Notes: generated by a model from the sequence alone, not told the origin. A stretch of 64,000 nucleotides of DNA from Paracoccaceae bacterium (GCA_019454225.1 CP075370.1:1974001-2038000), one strand, 5' to 3'. Positions 18,218 through 27,906 are shown, counted from the stretch's first letter. Numbers and translations: made by a program.

Positions 18218-18828
18218 CAACTGCCCGAAAGACGCGCGCCGAGACCGCGCAGGATACTGCCGACGCGTTGGTGACCGCCGCTCGCGCGGCCTTTGCGACC
18301 GAAGGATATGCGGCGGTGTCCCTCGACACGCTGGCCGAACGGGCCGGGGTGACGCGCGGCGCGCTTCACCACCACTTCGGCAACAAGGCCGGCCTGTTCG
18401 AGGCGGTGCTGCGCCGCGTCGACGGCGAACTGGCCCAGGCCATGCAGGCGGAATGGGAACTTGCGGCCGAGCCCTGGGACGGGTTCCGCCGGTGCTATCA
18501 CCGGTATCTGGATGCCGCACTTGCGCCCGGCGCCCGGCGCATCCTGTTCTGCGATGCCCCTGCGGTGCTGGGTCTGAAGGCCGTGGACATCCTGCTCGAG
18601 TCCGGGTTCGGTGAACTGGTGGCCGACCTGCAGACGCATGTCGCCGCGGGACGGGTGCGACCGCTGGACCCGGTGGCCCTGGCGCACATGCTGAACGGCG
18701 CCACGATCCAGCTTGCGTTCTGGGCGGCCGAGGCCCCCGATGGCGAGGACCGGTTGCCCCGCGCCCATGCGACGCTGGCCGCCTTGTTCGACGGCCTGAC
18801 GGTTCAGACCACCGCGCGGTTGTCGTAG
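18214..18828 (+). CDS. TetR/AcrR family transcriptional repressor
   Basis: 204 aa. The N-terminal helix-turn-helix is typical (LDTLAERAGVTRGALHHHFGNK, with the key HHHFGNK at about residues 49-55), followed by a helical ligand-binding domain. No clear Shine-Dalgarno is seen before ATG 18214, so the message may be leaderless or nearly so. It is divergent from the MATE exporter and shares the operators above, so it most likely represses both genes and is released by an exported compound. Its 3' end overlaps the convergent sulfotransferase gene by 25 bases. Confidence 0.93.
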   Translation: MSTARKTRAETAQDTADALVTAARAAFATEGYAAVSLDTLAERAGVTRGALHHHFGNKAGLFEAVLRRVDGELAQAMQAEWELAAEPWDGFRRCYHRYLDAALAPGARRILFCDAPAVLGLKAVDILLESGFGELVADLQTHVAAGRVRPLDPVALAHMLNGATIQLAFWAAEAPDGEDRLPRAHATLAALFDGLTVQTTARLS

Positions 18829-19622
18829 CGGTAGACATCCCGAAGCTCGCGGTTCTGCCGTTCGAACAGCGCCTCGATCCGGGCGATCAACTCGGGCGTG
18901 CGCAGCGGATCGGCTTCGGCGGTGCGATGGTAGGCGGCCAGATAGACCTGCCTGACCTGTTCGGCCGGGACCGCGGGGTCGCGCATCAGGGACGCGATCT
19001 CTTCCAGGTCGCAGAGCCGGAGCGAGGGGTTGGTCAGGTGGCGCGGCACGGACCAGTCCATGTCCGTCAGCCCCGTCAGACGCTCGACCGTGGCGCGGAT
19101 TTCGGTATGCGGCGCAATGACAAGCGGCGGCAGGGGAAACACCCGGGCCCACCGCAGGAAGAAGGCGACAACGTCGATCTGCGCCGCCCGCCGCGCCGCC
19201 ATTTCCTCGAAGGTCTTGCCATCGAAGGGGTTCCGCGCGGCAAGGTAGCGGTCGAAGTTCTGCTTCATGTGCTGGGAATAGTCGCCGAGGCAGAAATGGC
19301 TCCACGGGCGCAGGAAAACCAGTTTCTGAACCGGCACGCGGGCCGCGCGCGCCAGCCGCGACAGCGGCTGCGCGTCGCGCTCGACCGCGAAAAGATCCTC
19401 GTGGGACAGGATCACCCGGGTCGCGCCGCCCTCGAAAAGCGCCTCGAACCCGGCCTCGTCGATCCTGGCGAGGTCGCGGGCGTTGCCGGGGTGGCCGGTG
19501 CCCGGATGCGGATAGGCGATGCCTGCCGCCGCCAGCCGGTCGCGGTTCTGCAGCAGCACCCGTTGCAGGTAGGTCGAGCCCGCCTTCGGCGCGCCGATAT
19601 GCAGAAGGATCGTCCGTGTCAT
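18804..19622 (-). CDS. Sulfotransferase-family protein
   Basis: 272 aa. It begins with the PAPS 5'-phosphosulfate loop-like motif HIGAPKAGSTYLQ (residues about 8-20), followed by VFLRPWSHFCLGDY, resembling the region around the 3'-phosphate-binding segment. Such proteins move sulfate from PAPS to sugars or other acceptors. ATG 19622 overlaps the stop of the glycosyltransferase upstream (ATGA), so the pair is coupled, and a carbohydrate acceptor is a reasonable inference. The exact acceptor is unknown. Confidence 0.8.
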   Translation of the reverse strand: MTRTILLHIGAPKAGSTYLQRVLLQNRDRLAAAGIAYPHPGTGHPGNARDLARIDEAGFEALFEGGATRVILSHEDLFAVERDAQPLSRLARAARVPVQKLVFLRPWSHFCLGDYSQHMKQNFDRYLAARNPFDGKTFEEMAARRAAQIDVVAFFLRWARVFPLPPLVIAPHTEIRATVERLTGLTDMDWSVPRHLTNPSLRLCDLEEIASLMRDPAVPAEQVRQVYLAAYHRTAEADPLRTPELIARIEALFERQNRELRDVYRYDNRAVV

Positions 19623-21907
19623 TCGGCCGCGCGCTTCATCGCCGAGCTTCGCGGCAGGTCCGGGGCCAGGCGTGACGCAACCTCGGCCAGCGGCCCGCCG
19701 AGCGCCCGCAGGTCGATCCGGCGGTCGGCATCGGCCACCGGCGGCATGTCCCATGCGCGCGCCAGCCCGTCGGCAACGCCGCGCGCCGTGCCGTCGACCG
19801 ACAGGATCGCGGGTGTCAGGCGCGACAGATCCTTGGTGGCGAAGCGGTTCGTGACCACGCGCGCACCCGATGCCGCCATCTCGATCGGCGGATGGCTGGG
19901 GTGCGGCGAATGCATCAGCGACAACCCCATGTCGATGCCGAGAAGCCAGTTCGGATAGTCCTCGAAGGGCAGTTTTCCCAGGCTCTGCATCACGATGCCA
20001 TTTGCCAGCGTCACCGGATCATGGCGCAGGCCGACCGAGAGCACCTCGACCATGTCGGGCGTCAGGCCGCGTGCGGTGATGAAATCGGTCAACCCCTCGA
20101 CGGCGGTCGGGAACATGTTGCGCGGCACCTCGGGGCGGCCATAGACGGCGATGCGGCGCGGCCCGCCGCGATCCGGGCGTGTGCCGCGGGCGTAGCGGTC
20201 GATGTCGATTGCCGGATGGAAGGCTGGCGCGTCGGGCGTTGCGAAGCCATGGCCCAGCATGGCGAAATAGTCCCGCAGAAGCGTGGTGTTGAACACCGCG
20301 TCGAAGTCGAGGCCATAGCTTGCCTCGGCCTCGGCATGTTCGGGGCCCCAGGCATAGAAATTGGGCTCGTAGTCCTGGATCATGTAGAGGAAGCGGCGGC
20401 GTTTCAGGTCGGCCTCGCGGATCAGCCGGTCGGCGGCATGGGCTGTCCACCATGCGGTGGCAAGGATCGCGTCCTCCGGATGGAAGGCCAGCGTCTCGGG
20501 TGTCACGCCACAGGCAAAGTCCACGCGGTCAGCGGCGCCTGTGGCGTCGTCGTCGCGGGTCATGCGGCCCAGAAGCAGGCGGCGCGAGGCATCGGCCGAT
20601 CCGACGGGAAGATCGCTGGCGACAAAGCGCACCGGAACACCGCGCCCGGCAAGCATCAGGCCAAGGTCGATGGCCGTCGCGATTCCGGCAAAGATCTCGG
20701 TCGGGTTCAGCGTCGGCACCAGGATCTGCAGTGCCGGCGCGGGGGCGTCGGCGGTGGCGCGGAAGCGCAGCGCCTTGCGCCGGTCGATGATCGCGGCGGC
20801 GGGGCGAGGGGCCTGCGCCGGCTGGAGGCTTTTCGGCACCACGGGCAGCGCGCCGGGCGACAGGCTGAACAGCCGTTCGTCGAACCGGTCGAGCGCCGCA
20901 TTCATCCCCGGGCCCAGGGCCTCGCGCAGGGCCCAGACCATGCGGCCCATCGACACCACGCCCTGCGCCCATGCGGTATGGGCAAGGCGCAGGTGCCCCG
21001 TCAGTGCCAACCGTGCGGCATCGGCCCAGTGCCGCAGCGTTCCCGGCCCCCGGCGCAGGTAGGGACGCAGCGGCGCCACGCGCGCCGCGCCGTGGCGCAG
21101 TTGCCCCAGTTGCACGCAGTCGGTCAGCCGGTTGTGCACCGAATGGGCAAGGTAGCGCGCAAGGGCATAGGCCGCCGCCTCGCGCCGCAGCCATGTCATG
21201 CCGGGCAGGCCGATCCGCAGCGCCCGCGCGCGGCGATCCACCGCGCCATGGGCGTTGGCGCCGTGCTGGCGATAGTCGACCAGTGCTTCGGGGATCAGGG
21301 CGGTGCCCTCGGTCGCCTCGGCCAGCAGCGCGACCCAGAGGTCATGGTAGAAATGCACGCCGGCCTGCGGCGGAAAGGGCAGGGCGCGTTCCACCAGGCT
21401 GCGGCGCATCAGCACCGTCATGCCGGTGACGTTGTTCCGCAGCAGCAGTCCGCGCAGCCCGGGGCGGCGGTGGCGACGTTCAAAGGCGAACATCGACGGA
21501 TGGATGACGCGGTCTTCGGCATCAATCAGCCGGGCATCCGAATGCACCAGCGCCGCGCTGGTGCTCTGCAGCGTCTCGGCGCCCCGCGCCAGGCGATCGG
21601 GGTGCCAGATGTCATCCTGGTCGCACATCGCAACCAGAGCCTCGGGCCCGGCCAGATTGAGCACCCGTTCCAGCCCGGCCTCGAAGGCCCGGGGCGCGTC
21701 GAGCTTCTGCGGCGGCTCCACGATCTCTGCCGGCAGCCCTGCCGCATGCGCGGCCTTGCGGACAAGGGCGCCGGACGTCCGGTCTGCAACCACGAAGACG
21801 ACACATTTTGGCGGCAGCGTCTGCGCCGCGACCGAAGCAAGCTGCGCGGTCAGGAACCTGGGCTGGGGCCGGAATATGGGCAGAACAATGAATACGTCGG
21901 GTGACAT
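19619..21907 (-). CDS. Two-domain glycosyltransferase: GT2 N-terminus plus WsaF-like C-terminus
   Basis: 762 aa. Residues about 1-230 form a GT-A family 2 domain (DVFIVLPIFRPQPRFL, and CDQDDIWHPDR with the metal-binding acidic motif). Residues about 390-750 look like a GT-B enzyme of the rhamnosyltransferase WsaF type (QILVPTLNPTEIFAGI, MIQDYEPNFYAWGPEH, VYGRPEVPRNMFP, MHSPHPSHPPIEMAASG). The middle is Arg-rich. It probably adds two sugars in succession to a surface polysaccharide. ATG 21907 is chosen over a TTG at 21928. It is coupled to the sulfotransferase and divergent from the serralysin gene. Confidence 0.85.
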   Translation of the reverse strand: MSPDVFIVLPIFRPQPRFLTAQLASVAAQTLPPKCVVFVVADRTSGALVRKAAHAAGLPAEIVEPPQKLDAPRAFEAGLERVLNLAGPEALVAMCDQDDIWHPDRLARGAETLQSTSAALVHSDARLIDAEDRVIHPSMFAFERRHRRPGLRGLLLRNNVTGMTVLMRRSLVERALPFPPQAGVHFYHDLWVALLAEATEGTALIPEALVDYRQHGANAHGAVDRRARALRIGLPGMTWLRREAAAYALARYLAHSVHNRLTDCVQLGQLRHGAARVAPLRPYLRRGPGTLRHWADAARLALTGHLRLAHTAWAQGVVSMGRMVWALREALGPGMNAALDRFDERLFSLSPGALPVVPKSLQPAQAPRPAAAIIDRRKALRFRATADAPAPALQILVPTLNPTEIFAGIATAIDLGLMLAGRGVPVRFVASDLPVGSADASRRLLLGRMTRDDDATGAADRVDFACGVTPETLAFHPEDAILATAWWTAHAADRLIREADLKRRRFLYMIQDYEPNFYAWGPEHAEAEASYGLDFDAVFNTTLLRDYFAMLGHGFATPDAPAFHPAIDIDRYARGTRPDRGGPRRIAVYGRPEVPRNMFPTAVEGLTDFITARGLTPDMVEVLSVGLRHDPVTLANGIVMQSLGKLPFEDYPNWLLGIDMGLSLMHSPHPSHPPIEMAASGARVVTNRFATKDLSRLTPAILSVDGTARGVADGLARAWDMPPVADADRRIDLRALGGPLAEVASRLAPDLPRSSAMKRAAE

Positions 21908-22143
21908 GCGCGGGGTCGATCGCTCCAAGCGTGGGTCGGTCCGGCGCGGGGACCCGTGCGGTGACGCCTCGTCCTATCGCAGAAGCGAGACTCCGCGCAA
22001 CCGTCGCTGCGCTGCGGCGTGACGTGATGCGCTCAGTCTCGCCGAAGTTGTGTGGCGGATGCCGAATCGTTGAGTTCGAATTAGTAGGCGGGGTGGCAAT
22101 CTGCCGCTGTCCCTTGCTCGAGTTGGCCGCGTAGGAGGTCCGC

Positions 22144-24654
22144 ATGAACGCGTTTGTTGCCCGGAAGGCCGATCCCACGCTGGTGGACGGCTTCGAACCC
22201 AGACTCAGGCAGGCGGAGCTTGTCGAACTGGCGGATGCGGCGGGTTCGACGATGACGGCCTACACGATCGCAGTGGGCGACCGTCTCGACGGCACGATCA
22301 CGCCGGGTGACGAGGACTGGATCGGCATCAACCTTGTCGCCGGGCAATCCTACGTGTTCACGGTATTCGGGCGCGGCGGTGGCCAGGTCGGGCTGGAGGA
22401 CAGCGTGCTGCGGGTGATGTCGCCCTCGGGTCTTCAGCTTGCCTACAACGACGATATCGAGGCGGGTTCGCAGAACTTCTTTTCCGGCATCACGTTCACG
22501 GCCACGACGACCGGGCGCCACTACATCGCCGTGTCGGGCTGGCCCTACGAGGCGGGCAACGGGCAGTACACGGTACAGACCGCCACCAATGTCTATACCG
22601 TCGATCAGGTTGTCAGCCAGTTGACCGAGTTCAACTGGGGCATCTCTGCCCCGCTTCGGATCATTCCGGCGGCTGGCGGGGCCATCTCGGTGAACATCAG
22701 CGGGCTGGATGCCGCGGGGCGGCGGCTGGCGGACTGGGCACTGGAGGCATGGACCTATGCGACAGGGCTGACATTCAGCATCACGACCAGCGGAACCGCG
22801 CAGATCGTCATCGACGACAATGCGGCCGGTGCCTTCGCGGGTCCCGATCTCTATGATCCGGCGACGGGCATCGTCAGCCTTGCCAGCGTCAATGTGTCGA
22901 AGAACTGGCTGGCATCCTACGGCGCGCAGTTCAACAGCTATTCCTTCGTGACCTATATCCACGAGATCGGGCACGCCCTCGGTCTGGGCCACATGGGTCC
23001 CTACGACGGCAGTGCCAGCTACTCCTCGGACGCGTTCTTCCTGAACGACAGCTACCAGATGTCGGTGATGTCTTACTTCTCGGCCGAGGAGAACACCTAC
23101 ATCGGCGGCACCGGGTGGCTGCCGGTCACGCCGATGATCGGCGACATGGCTGCCATCGCCTCGGTCTATGGTGCGGCCGGGCCGGTTCATGCGGGCAATA
23201 CCGTCTGGGGAACCGGCAGCAATGTGGGCGGCTATCTGGGCCGCATCATGGGCTACATGTTCGATGGCGCGACAAACGCCACCGAATGGTTGCCCGCATC
23301 GGATGTCAATGCCTATCCGATCGGCCTGACCATCCGCGATACCGGTGGAACCGACCTGCTGGACCTGTCGAACCACACGTCGGATCAGCGCATCGACCTG
23401 ACACCGGGCGCGGCCTCCGACGTCGGGGGTGAGCGCGGCAATGTCGTGATCATGTCGGGCACGATCATCGAGAACCTGCGCAGCGGATCCGGCAATGACC
23501 ATCTGACGGGCAACAGCGCCGACAACGAGATCACGCCGGGCCGGGGGAACGATACCGTCTACGGCGGCGCGGGCAACGACACCGTGGTGATCAACGCAAC
23601 CCGGGCCGCCACCACGGTGACGGCCATAGAAGGCGGCTACAGGCTGGTGTCCGCCGACGGGACCGATCTTGTCTATGGTGTCGAATTCGTGCGGTTCACC
23701 GACCAGACGGTCGCATCCGGCGCGTTGCTGGGCAATGGGGCGATCGAGGGCGGCCCGGGAGCCGACAGCCGCACCGGTACCACCGGCCCCGATCTGATCT
23801 TCGGGTATGGCGGCAATGACGTCCTGCGCGGTGGCGACGGCCATGACACGCTCTATGGGGGCGCGGATCACGACGTGGTCAGCGGCCAGCAGGGCAACGA
23901 CGTCCTCTATGGCGATGCGGGTGACGACACGATTGCCGGGTCCACCGGGGATGACGAAGCCTACGGCGGCATCGGAAACGACCAGATCGGCGGCGGCGAG
24001 GGGAACGATTCGCTGTTCGGCGGCGCCGGTGACGACATCATGGGCGGCGGACCGGGCAATGACCTGATGGATGGCGGTGACGGGCGCGACTATGTCAGCG
24101 GCGGTATCGGGGACGATCTTCTGCGCGGCGGTGCGGGCCACGACACGATCGCCAGTTCCTACGGCAATGACATGGCCTATGGCGACGCCGGGAATGATGC
24201 CATCGGCGGCGGCTACGGCTATGACACGCTGTATGGCGGTGACGGCAACGACACGATCGGTGGCGGTGACCAGGATGACCTGATCTTTGGCGGCGCCGAC
24301 CACGACATGCTCTCGGGCGGAAACGGCAACGACACGATCTTTGGCGGTTCAGGCAACGACACGATCAACGCTGGGCTCGGGTCGGACTGGATGACGGGTG
24401 ACGAAGGGGCGGATGTGTTCGTCTTCAACCTGCGCCTGCTGGTCGGGCCGGAGCTTGACGTGATCACCGACTTCGTGCCGGGCGAGGATCGCATCAATCT
24501 GAGCTTCGGCGTTCCCGCGCCGGCCGAAACGAAGTTCGCGTCGCTGGCCATTTCGGCCCATGCCTTGGGCACGCAGATCGTGCGGGGGGACCAGACGATC
24601 ATCCTGCAGGCGGTCCAGCCGACCGAGATCGGTGTCGACGACTTCATGTTCTGA
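22144..24654 (+). CDS. Serralysin-type (M10) RTX metalloprotease
   Basis: 836 aa secreted protease. It has no Sec signal. An N-terminal pre-peptidase (PPC-like) beta domain comes first (about 35-140, DRLDGTITPGDEDWIGINL). The peptidase domain carries the zinc motif HEIGHALGLGH at about 273-283 and the Met-turn SVMSYF. About 20 calcium-binding nonapeptides (GGxGxDxL type, such as GGAGNDTV and GGDGNDTI) fill residues about 455-475 and 545-750, and a C-terminal hydrophobic type I secretion region ends in DDFMF. AGGAGG lies before ATG 22144. No ABC exporter or adaptor for type I secretion is in this window. Confidence 0.95.
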   Translation: MNAFVARKADPTLVDGFEPRLRQAELVELADAAGSTMTAYTIAVGDRLDGTITPGDEDWIGINLVAGQSYVFTVFGRGGGQVGLEDSVLRVMSPSGLQLAYNDDIEAGSQNFFSGITFTATTTGRHYIAVSGWPYEAGNGQYTVQTATNVYTVDQVVSQLTEFNWGISAPLRIIPAAGGAISVNISGLDAAGRRLADWALEAWTYATGLTFSITTSGTAQIVIDDNAAGAFAGPDLYDPATGIVSLASVNVSKNWLASYGAQFNSYSFVTYIHEIGHALGLGHMGPYDGSASYSSDAFFLNDSYQMSVMSYFSAEENTYIGGTGWLPVTPMIGDMAAIASVYGAAGPVHAGNTVWGTGSNVGGYLGRIMGYMFDGATNATEWLPASDVNAYPIGLTIRDTGGTDLLDLSNHTSDQRIDLTPGAASDVGGERGNVVIMSGTIIENLRSGSGNDHLTGNSADNEITPGRGNDTVYGGAGNDTVVINATRAATTVTAIEGGYRLVSADGTDLVYGVEFVRFTDQTVASGALLGNGAIEGGPGADSRTGTTGPDLIFGYGGNDVLRGGDGHDTLYGGADHDVVSGQQGNDVLYGDAGDDTIAGSTGDDEAYGGIGNDQIGGGEGNDSLFGGAGDDIMGGGPGNDLMDGGDGRDYVSGGIGDDLLRGGAGHDTIASSYGNDMAYGDAGNDAIGGGYGYDTLYGGDGNDTIGGGDQDDLIFGGADHDMLSGGNGNDTIFGGSGNDTINAGLGSDWMTGDEGADVFVFNLRLLVGPELDVITDFVPGEDRINLSFGVPAPAETKFASLAISAHALGTQIVRGDQTIILQAVQPTEIGVDDFMF

Positions 24655-24669
24655 ACGGGGGCTGACGGT

Positions 24670-25350
24670 CTATCCGCGGCCGGAGGCGGCCTGCAGCCTG
24701 CGGGTATTTTCCTCGTGGTGCTTCATCGCCTCGTCCATGTCGGTGTAATAGGTCAGCTTTCCGCCCTCCAGCACGGCGCCGTGCTGGCAGATGCTGCGCG
24801 CCGAGCTCATGGAATGGGTCACGAAGATCAGCCCGCTGTCCTTGATGCGTTCGGCAAAGACCGCCTGGCTCTTGGCGCGGAAGATCGCGTCGCCGGTCGC
24901 TGTCACCTCATCCACCAGATAGGTGTCGTACTTGATCCCCATCGAGACACCGAACGCCAGACGTGCGCGCATGCCCGACGAATAGGTGCGCACCGGCAGG
25001 TAGAAATGCTCGCCAAGTTCGGCAAAATCCTCGACATAGGCGACCAGTTCCTCGGTATCCACGCCGCTGATCCGGGCCACGAAGCGGGTGTTCTGCGCCC
25101 CGGTCATGTCGCCGTGAAAGCTGCCGCCGAACCCCACGAGCGCCGACACCGTGCCCACCCGGGTTATGGTGCCCGCATCGGGGTCGAGCGTGCCGCCGAT
25201 CATCCGCAGCAGGGTCGACTTGCCCGCGCCGTTGCGACCGAGGATCGCGACGCCGGTGCGCGACGGAAAGGTGCAGGTGATGTGATCTGCCACCACCTTT
25301 GACTTTCCTTTGGTATGATAGGTCTTGCAAAGCCCCTGAAGCCGGATCAT
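24670..25350 (-). CDS. kpsT: Capsular polysaccharide ABC exporter, ATP-binding subunit
   Basis: 226 aa. Walker A is GRNGAGKST (about 38-46), the signature region is RTYSSGMRARLAFGVSM and Walker B is TYLVDEV. Short length and the YSSGM signature are typical of KpsT/CtrD/BexA of group 2 capsule export, which power KpsM. It follows kpsE by 17 bases on the same strand. The start ATG at 25350 begins with MIRLQGLCKTYHT, as is usual for this family. Confidence 0.94.
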   Translation of the reverse strand: MIRLQGLCKTYHTKGKSKVVADHITCTFPSRTGVAILGRNGAGKSTLLRMIGGTLDPDAGTITRVGTVSALVGFGGSFHGDMTGAQNTRFVARISGVDTEELVAYVEDFAELGEHFYLPVRTYSSGMRARLAFGVSMGIKYDTYLVDEVTATGDAIFRAKSQAVFAERIKDSGLIFVTHSMSSARSICQHGAVLEGGKLTYYTDMDEAMKHHEENTRRLQAASGRG

Positions 25351-25367
25351 CGCGCCCGCAACGCCCC

Positions 25368-26867
25368 CTATCGACGGTCGCGCAGCGAGTAGAACACGAT
25401 GGCCGCGATCATCCAGATCGAGAACAGCAGGCCCGTCGTCAGGCCGAGGATCATCGGTTTCTGGGGATAGATCGAGCGTTCCGCGAGGGTCGGCGGCATG
25501 TAGGTGGCCAGATACCGCGACTGCCGCTGCGCCTCGGCCAGGGCATTGTCATAGGCGGCGCGCGAGGTCGTGTAGGCCTGCTGGGCAAACTCGAGATCGG
25601 CCGACAGCGCCTCGAACTCGGCGACCAGTTCGGCATAGCGCTGATCCTCTTCCGCCGGATTGTCGCCGAAGCGCGCGCGCTCGGCGCGGATCCGGGTCTC
25701 GATCACCTCGACACGCTTCTGCGCCTGCAGATAGCGCGGGTCGTTGGCATTCGTGTTGGCCGCCAGGATATCGAGATCGATGAGCGCGGCAGCCTGCTGT
25801 GCCAGGAGGTTGTTCAGCAGTCCCATGCGGCCCTGCACGTCGGCGGCAGGATCGACGATCTGGCTGCTGATGCGGAAGGCGGTCAGCGCCTGCCGGGCCT
25901 GCTTCAGCCTTTCCTGTGCGACATCCAGTTCCTCGCGGGCATAGCGCGTGGTGTCATTGCGCGCGATGGCCGAAAGCCGGTTCAGCATCTTCGTGCTTTC
26001 GTCCGAGATCGCCCTGGTGATCGCCAGTGCGTCCTCGGACGTGAAGGCCAGCGCGCGCACCTCGATCAGGCGGCTCGACGTGTCGTAGAACACATCCACC
26101 TTGCGGCCCCAGTGATCCTCGAGATCCTCGATGGTCGGGTCCTGGCCAAGGCTGAACAGCGGGTCCTCGGGCCTTGTGTAGATCGACACGAGGTCCAGGC
26201 GTTCGTTGATCTGACGAACCAGTTCCCGGCTCTGGATGTACTTGAACAGGATGTCGGTGTCGCTGGTGCTGCTGCCGGAAAGCTCGGTCAGACCGCCAAG
26301 GATCTGCAGGCCTGAACTGAACTCTTCCTTCTGGACCGAAAAACCGAGACGCGAGTCGTACTGCGGCAACGCGATCGTCCACAGGTAGAAGGCCATCGCC
26401 GTCGCGGGCGCCGCCACCATCAGGATGAACGCTGCCAGAAGGCCCACGTGCCGGCGCCGGACGCGCGCGGGTCCCGCGCCGCTGAACGCGGGAAGGCCCT
26501 GCCCTGTGCCCGCACCGGGAAGCGGGGGAGGGTCGACAGGGCGCGGATTTGCGGCAGCAGCGGCGGCCGCTTCGGCTTCGGCCTTTGCCCGGGCAATCGC
26601 AATGGGCCCGAGCTTTGCCGGGGGCGGGTTCGCAGGGGGCGCGGCGCCGCTTTCGGCCTCGGCGGCGGCCTTGGCACGCGCCAGGGCGATCGGGCCCAGC
26701 CGTGGCGGCGCCATGTCCTGCGGTGCCGCAGCCGGGCCGGTGGGCGCCGCGATCGCGGCGAGCGGCGGACGCTGGCCGGGCGTCGGTTGCTGCGGTGCAG
26801 GTGCCGCGCCGGGTGGACGTCCGGCGGGTTGGCCCACGCGGCGCGAATTGTCGGATGTGTCTTCCAA
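25368..26867 (-). CDS. kpsE: Capsule export inner-membrane protein (KpsE/CtrB, PCP family)
   Basis: 499 aa. KpsE bridges the KpsMT exporter and the outer-membrane channel. It has two membrane helices (about 141-162 and 468-492) flanking a periplasmic coiled-coil region rich in E, A and Q. A Pro/Ala-rich cytosolic tail of about 135 residues comes first, carrying a duplicated segment (RLGPIALARAKAAAEAE at about 56-72 and KLGPIAIARAKAEAEA at about 85-100). Translation probably starts at TTG 26867: AGGA lies upstream and an in-frame TAG is only 18 bases before it, so no earlier start exists. It is divergent from kpsM. Confidence 0.92.
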   Translation of the reverse strand: MEDTSDNSRRVGQPAGRPPGAAPAPQQPTPGQRPPLAAIAAPTGPAAAPQDMAPPRLGPIALARAKAAAEAESGAAPPANPPPAKLGPIAIARAKAEAEAAAAAAANPRPVDPPPLPGAGTGQGLPAFSGAGPARVRRRHVGLLAAFILMVAAPATAMAFYLWTIALPQYDSRLGFSVQKEEFSSGLQILGGLTELSGSSTSDTDILFKYIQSRELVRQINERLDLVSIYTRPEDPLFSLGQDPTIEDLEDHWGRKVDVFYDTSSRLIEVRALAFTSEDALAITRAISDESTKMLNRLSAIARNDTTRYAREELDVAQERLKQARQALTAFRISSQIVDPAADVQGRMGLLNNLLAQQAAALIDLDILAANTNANDPRYLQAQKRVEVIETRIRAERARFGDNPAEEDQRYAELVAEFEALSADLEFAQQAYTTSRAAYDNALAEAQRQSRYLATYMPPTLAERSIYPQKPMILGLTTGLLFSIWMIAAIVFYSLRDRR

Positions 26868-27053
26868 ATTCCGTCCTATCGACTATGGTTCCGGCCGAGG
26901 TGCGGGGGCGTCGGCCGGAAGGACCGGATCGCGCCGCTCGTCGTGCCGTCCCGGGATTTCGGCAAGGCGACCCCGGCACGCGCGATGCGGCGCAACCGCA
27001 AGGCTTTCGCCGATGGTGTTACCCCTTCGGCTGTGGAAAATCCAGTCGGGACC

Positions 27054-27899
27054 ATGCAGGTAGACCCGCCACTTGCCACATCTGCGGCATCAGCGCCGCG
27101 TGCACGCCGGCCCAGACCGCAGCGCGCGCTGCGGTTGCGCGCGTTGCGCACGATTTTTGCGCTGATGCTGCGCGACATGACCATGTCAAACGCGCGCAGC
27201 GCCCTGGGGTATGTCTGGGAAATCGTTGAACCTGCGGCGGGCATTCTTGTCCTGACGGTGATCTTCACGCTGATCATGCGCTCACCTCCCATCGGGCACA
27301 ACTTCCCCCTGTTCTATGCCTCGGGGCTGGTGCCCTACATCATGTTTGCCGATCTGTCGAACAAGGTGGCGGTTGCGGTGCGGCATTCGAAACCGCTCCT
27401 GTCCTACCCGGGCGTGACCTTCATCGATGCCTTGATCGCCAAGTTCCTGTTGAGCGCGATGACCAAGATCGTCATCTACGTCCTGGTCCTCGGGGGTATC
27501 CTGATCATGTACGATCTGAGCCCGCTGTTCGACTATTCAAAGATGATCCTCGGATTGTCGCTTGCCCTCATGCTGGCGTTTTCGATCGGCACGATGAACT
27601 GCGTGCTGTTCCACTTCTTTCCGCTCTGGGACCGGATATGGTCGCTGATCAACCGGCCACTCATGCTGCTGTCGGGCATCATCATCCTGATCGACGACAT
27701 ACCGATGCCGTATCGCGACTGGCTGGAATGGAATCCGATCGTGCACTTCGTTGCCGTGGTTCGGACAGGAATCTATCCGACCTACCAGCCGACCTATCTG
27801 TCGGTGACCTATGTCGTCGGGATCATTGCGTTCCTGCTGCCAGTGGGGTTGTTCTTCGTGCGGCGATACTGGAAGGATCTGATCGACCCGTCGAAGTAG
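27054..27899 (+). CDS. kpsM: Capsular polysaccharide ABC exporter, permease
   Basis: 281 aa, ABC-2 type permease with six hydrophobic segments. The family's N-terminal RTIFALMLRDMTMSNARSALGYVWEI and the loop LFYASGLVPYIMFAD are clear. It pairs with KpsT to push lipid-linked capsule across the inner membrane. ATG 27054 is preferred since the N-terminal Arg/Pro/Ala-rich segment is short; the frame stays open upstream antisense to kpsE. It is divergent from kpsE by 186 bases, so the exporter is split between two opposing transcripts. kdsB is convergent 7 bases after the stop. Confidence 0.93.
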   Translation: MQVDPPLATSAASAPRARRPRPQRALRLRALRTIFALMLRDMTMSNARSALGYVWEIVEPAAGILVLTVIFTLIMRSPPIGHNFPLFYASGLVPYIMFADLSNKVAVAVRHSKPLLSYPGVTFIDALIAKFLLSAMTKIVIYVLVLGGILIMYDLSPLFDYSKMILGLSLALMLAFSIGTMNCVLFHFFPLWDRIWSLINRPLMLLSGIIILIDDIPMPYRDWLEWNPIVHFVAVVRTGIYPTYQPTYLSVTYVVGIIAFLLPVGLFFVRRYWKDLIDPSK

Positions 27900-27906
27900 C
27901 GCCGTC

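Noticed and set aside
19892-21904. Plus-strand open frame of about 670 codons opposite the glycosyltransferase
   Set aside because: No family features; the minus-strand protein is well supported and coupled to the sulfotransferase.
23790-24400. Regular short DNA repeats that could suggest a CRISPR or satellite array
   Set aside because: They encode the RTX calcium-binding nonapeptides of the serralysin in frame; there are no spacers or conserved DNA repeat units.
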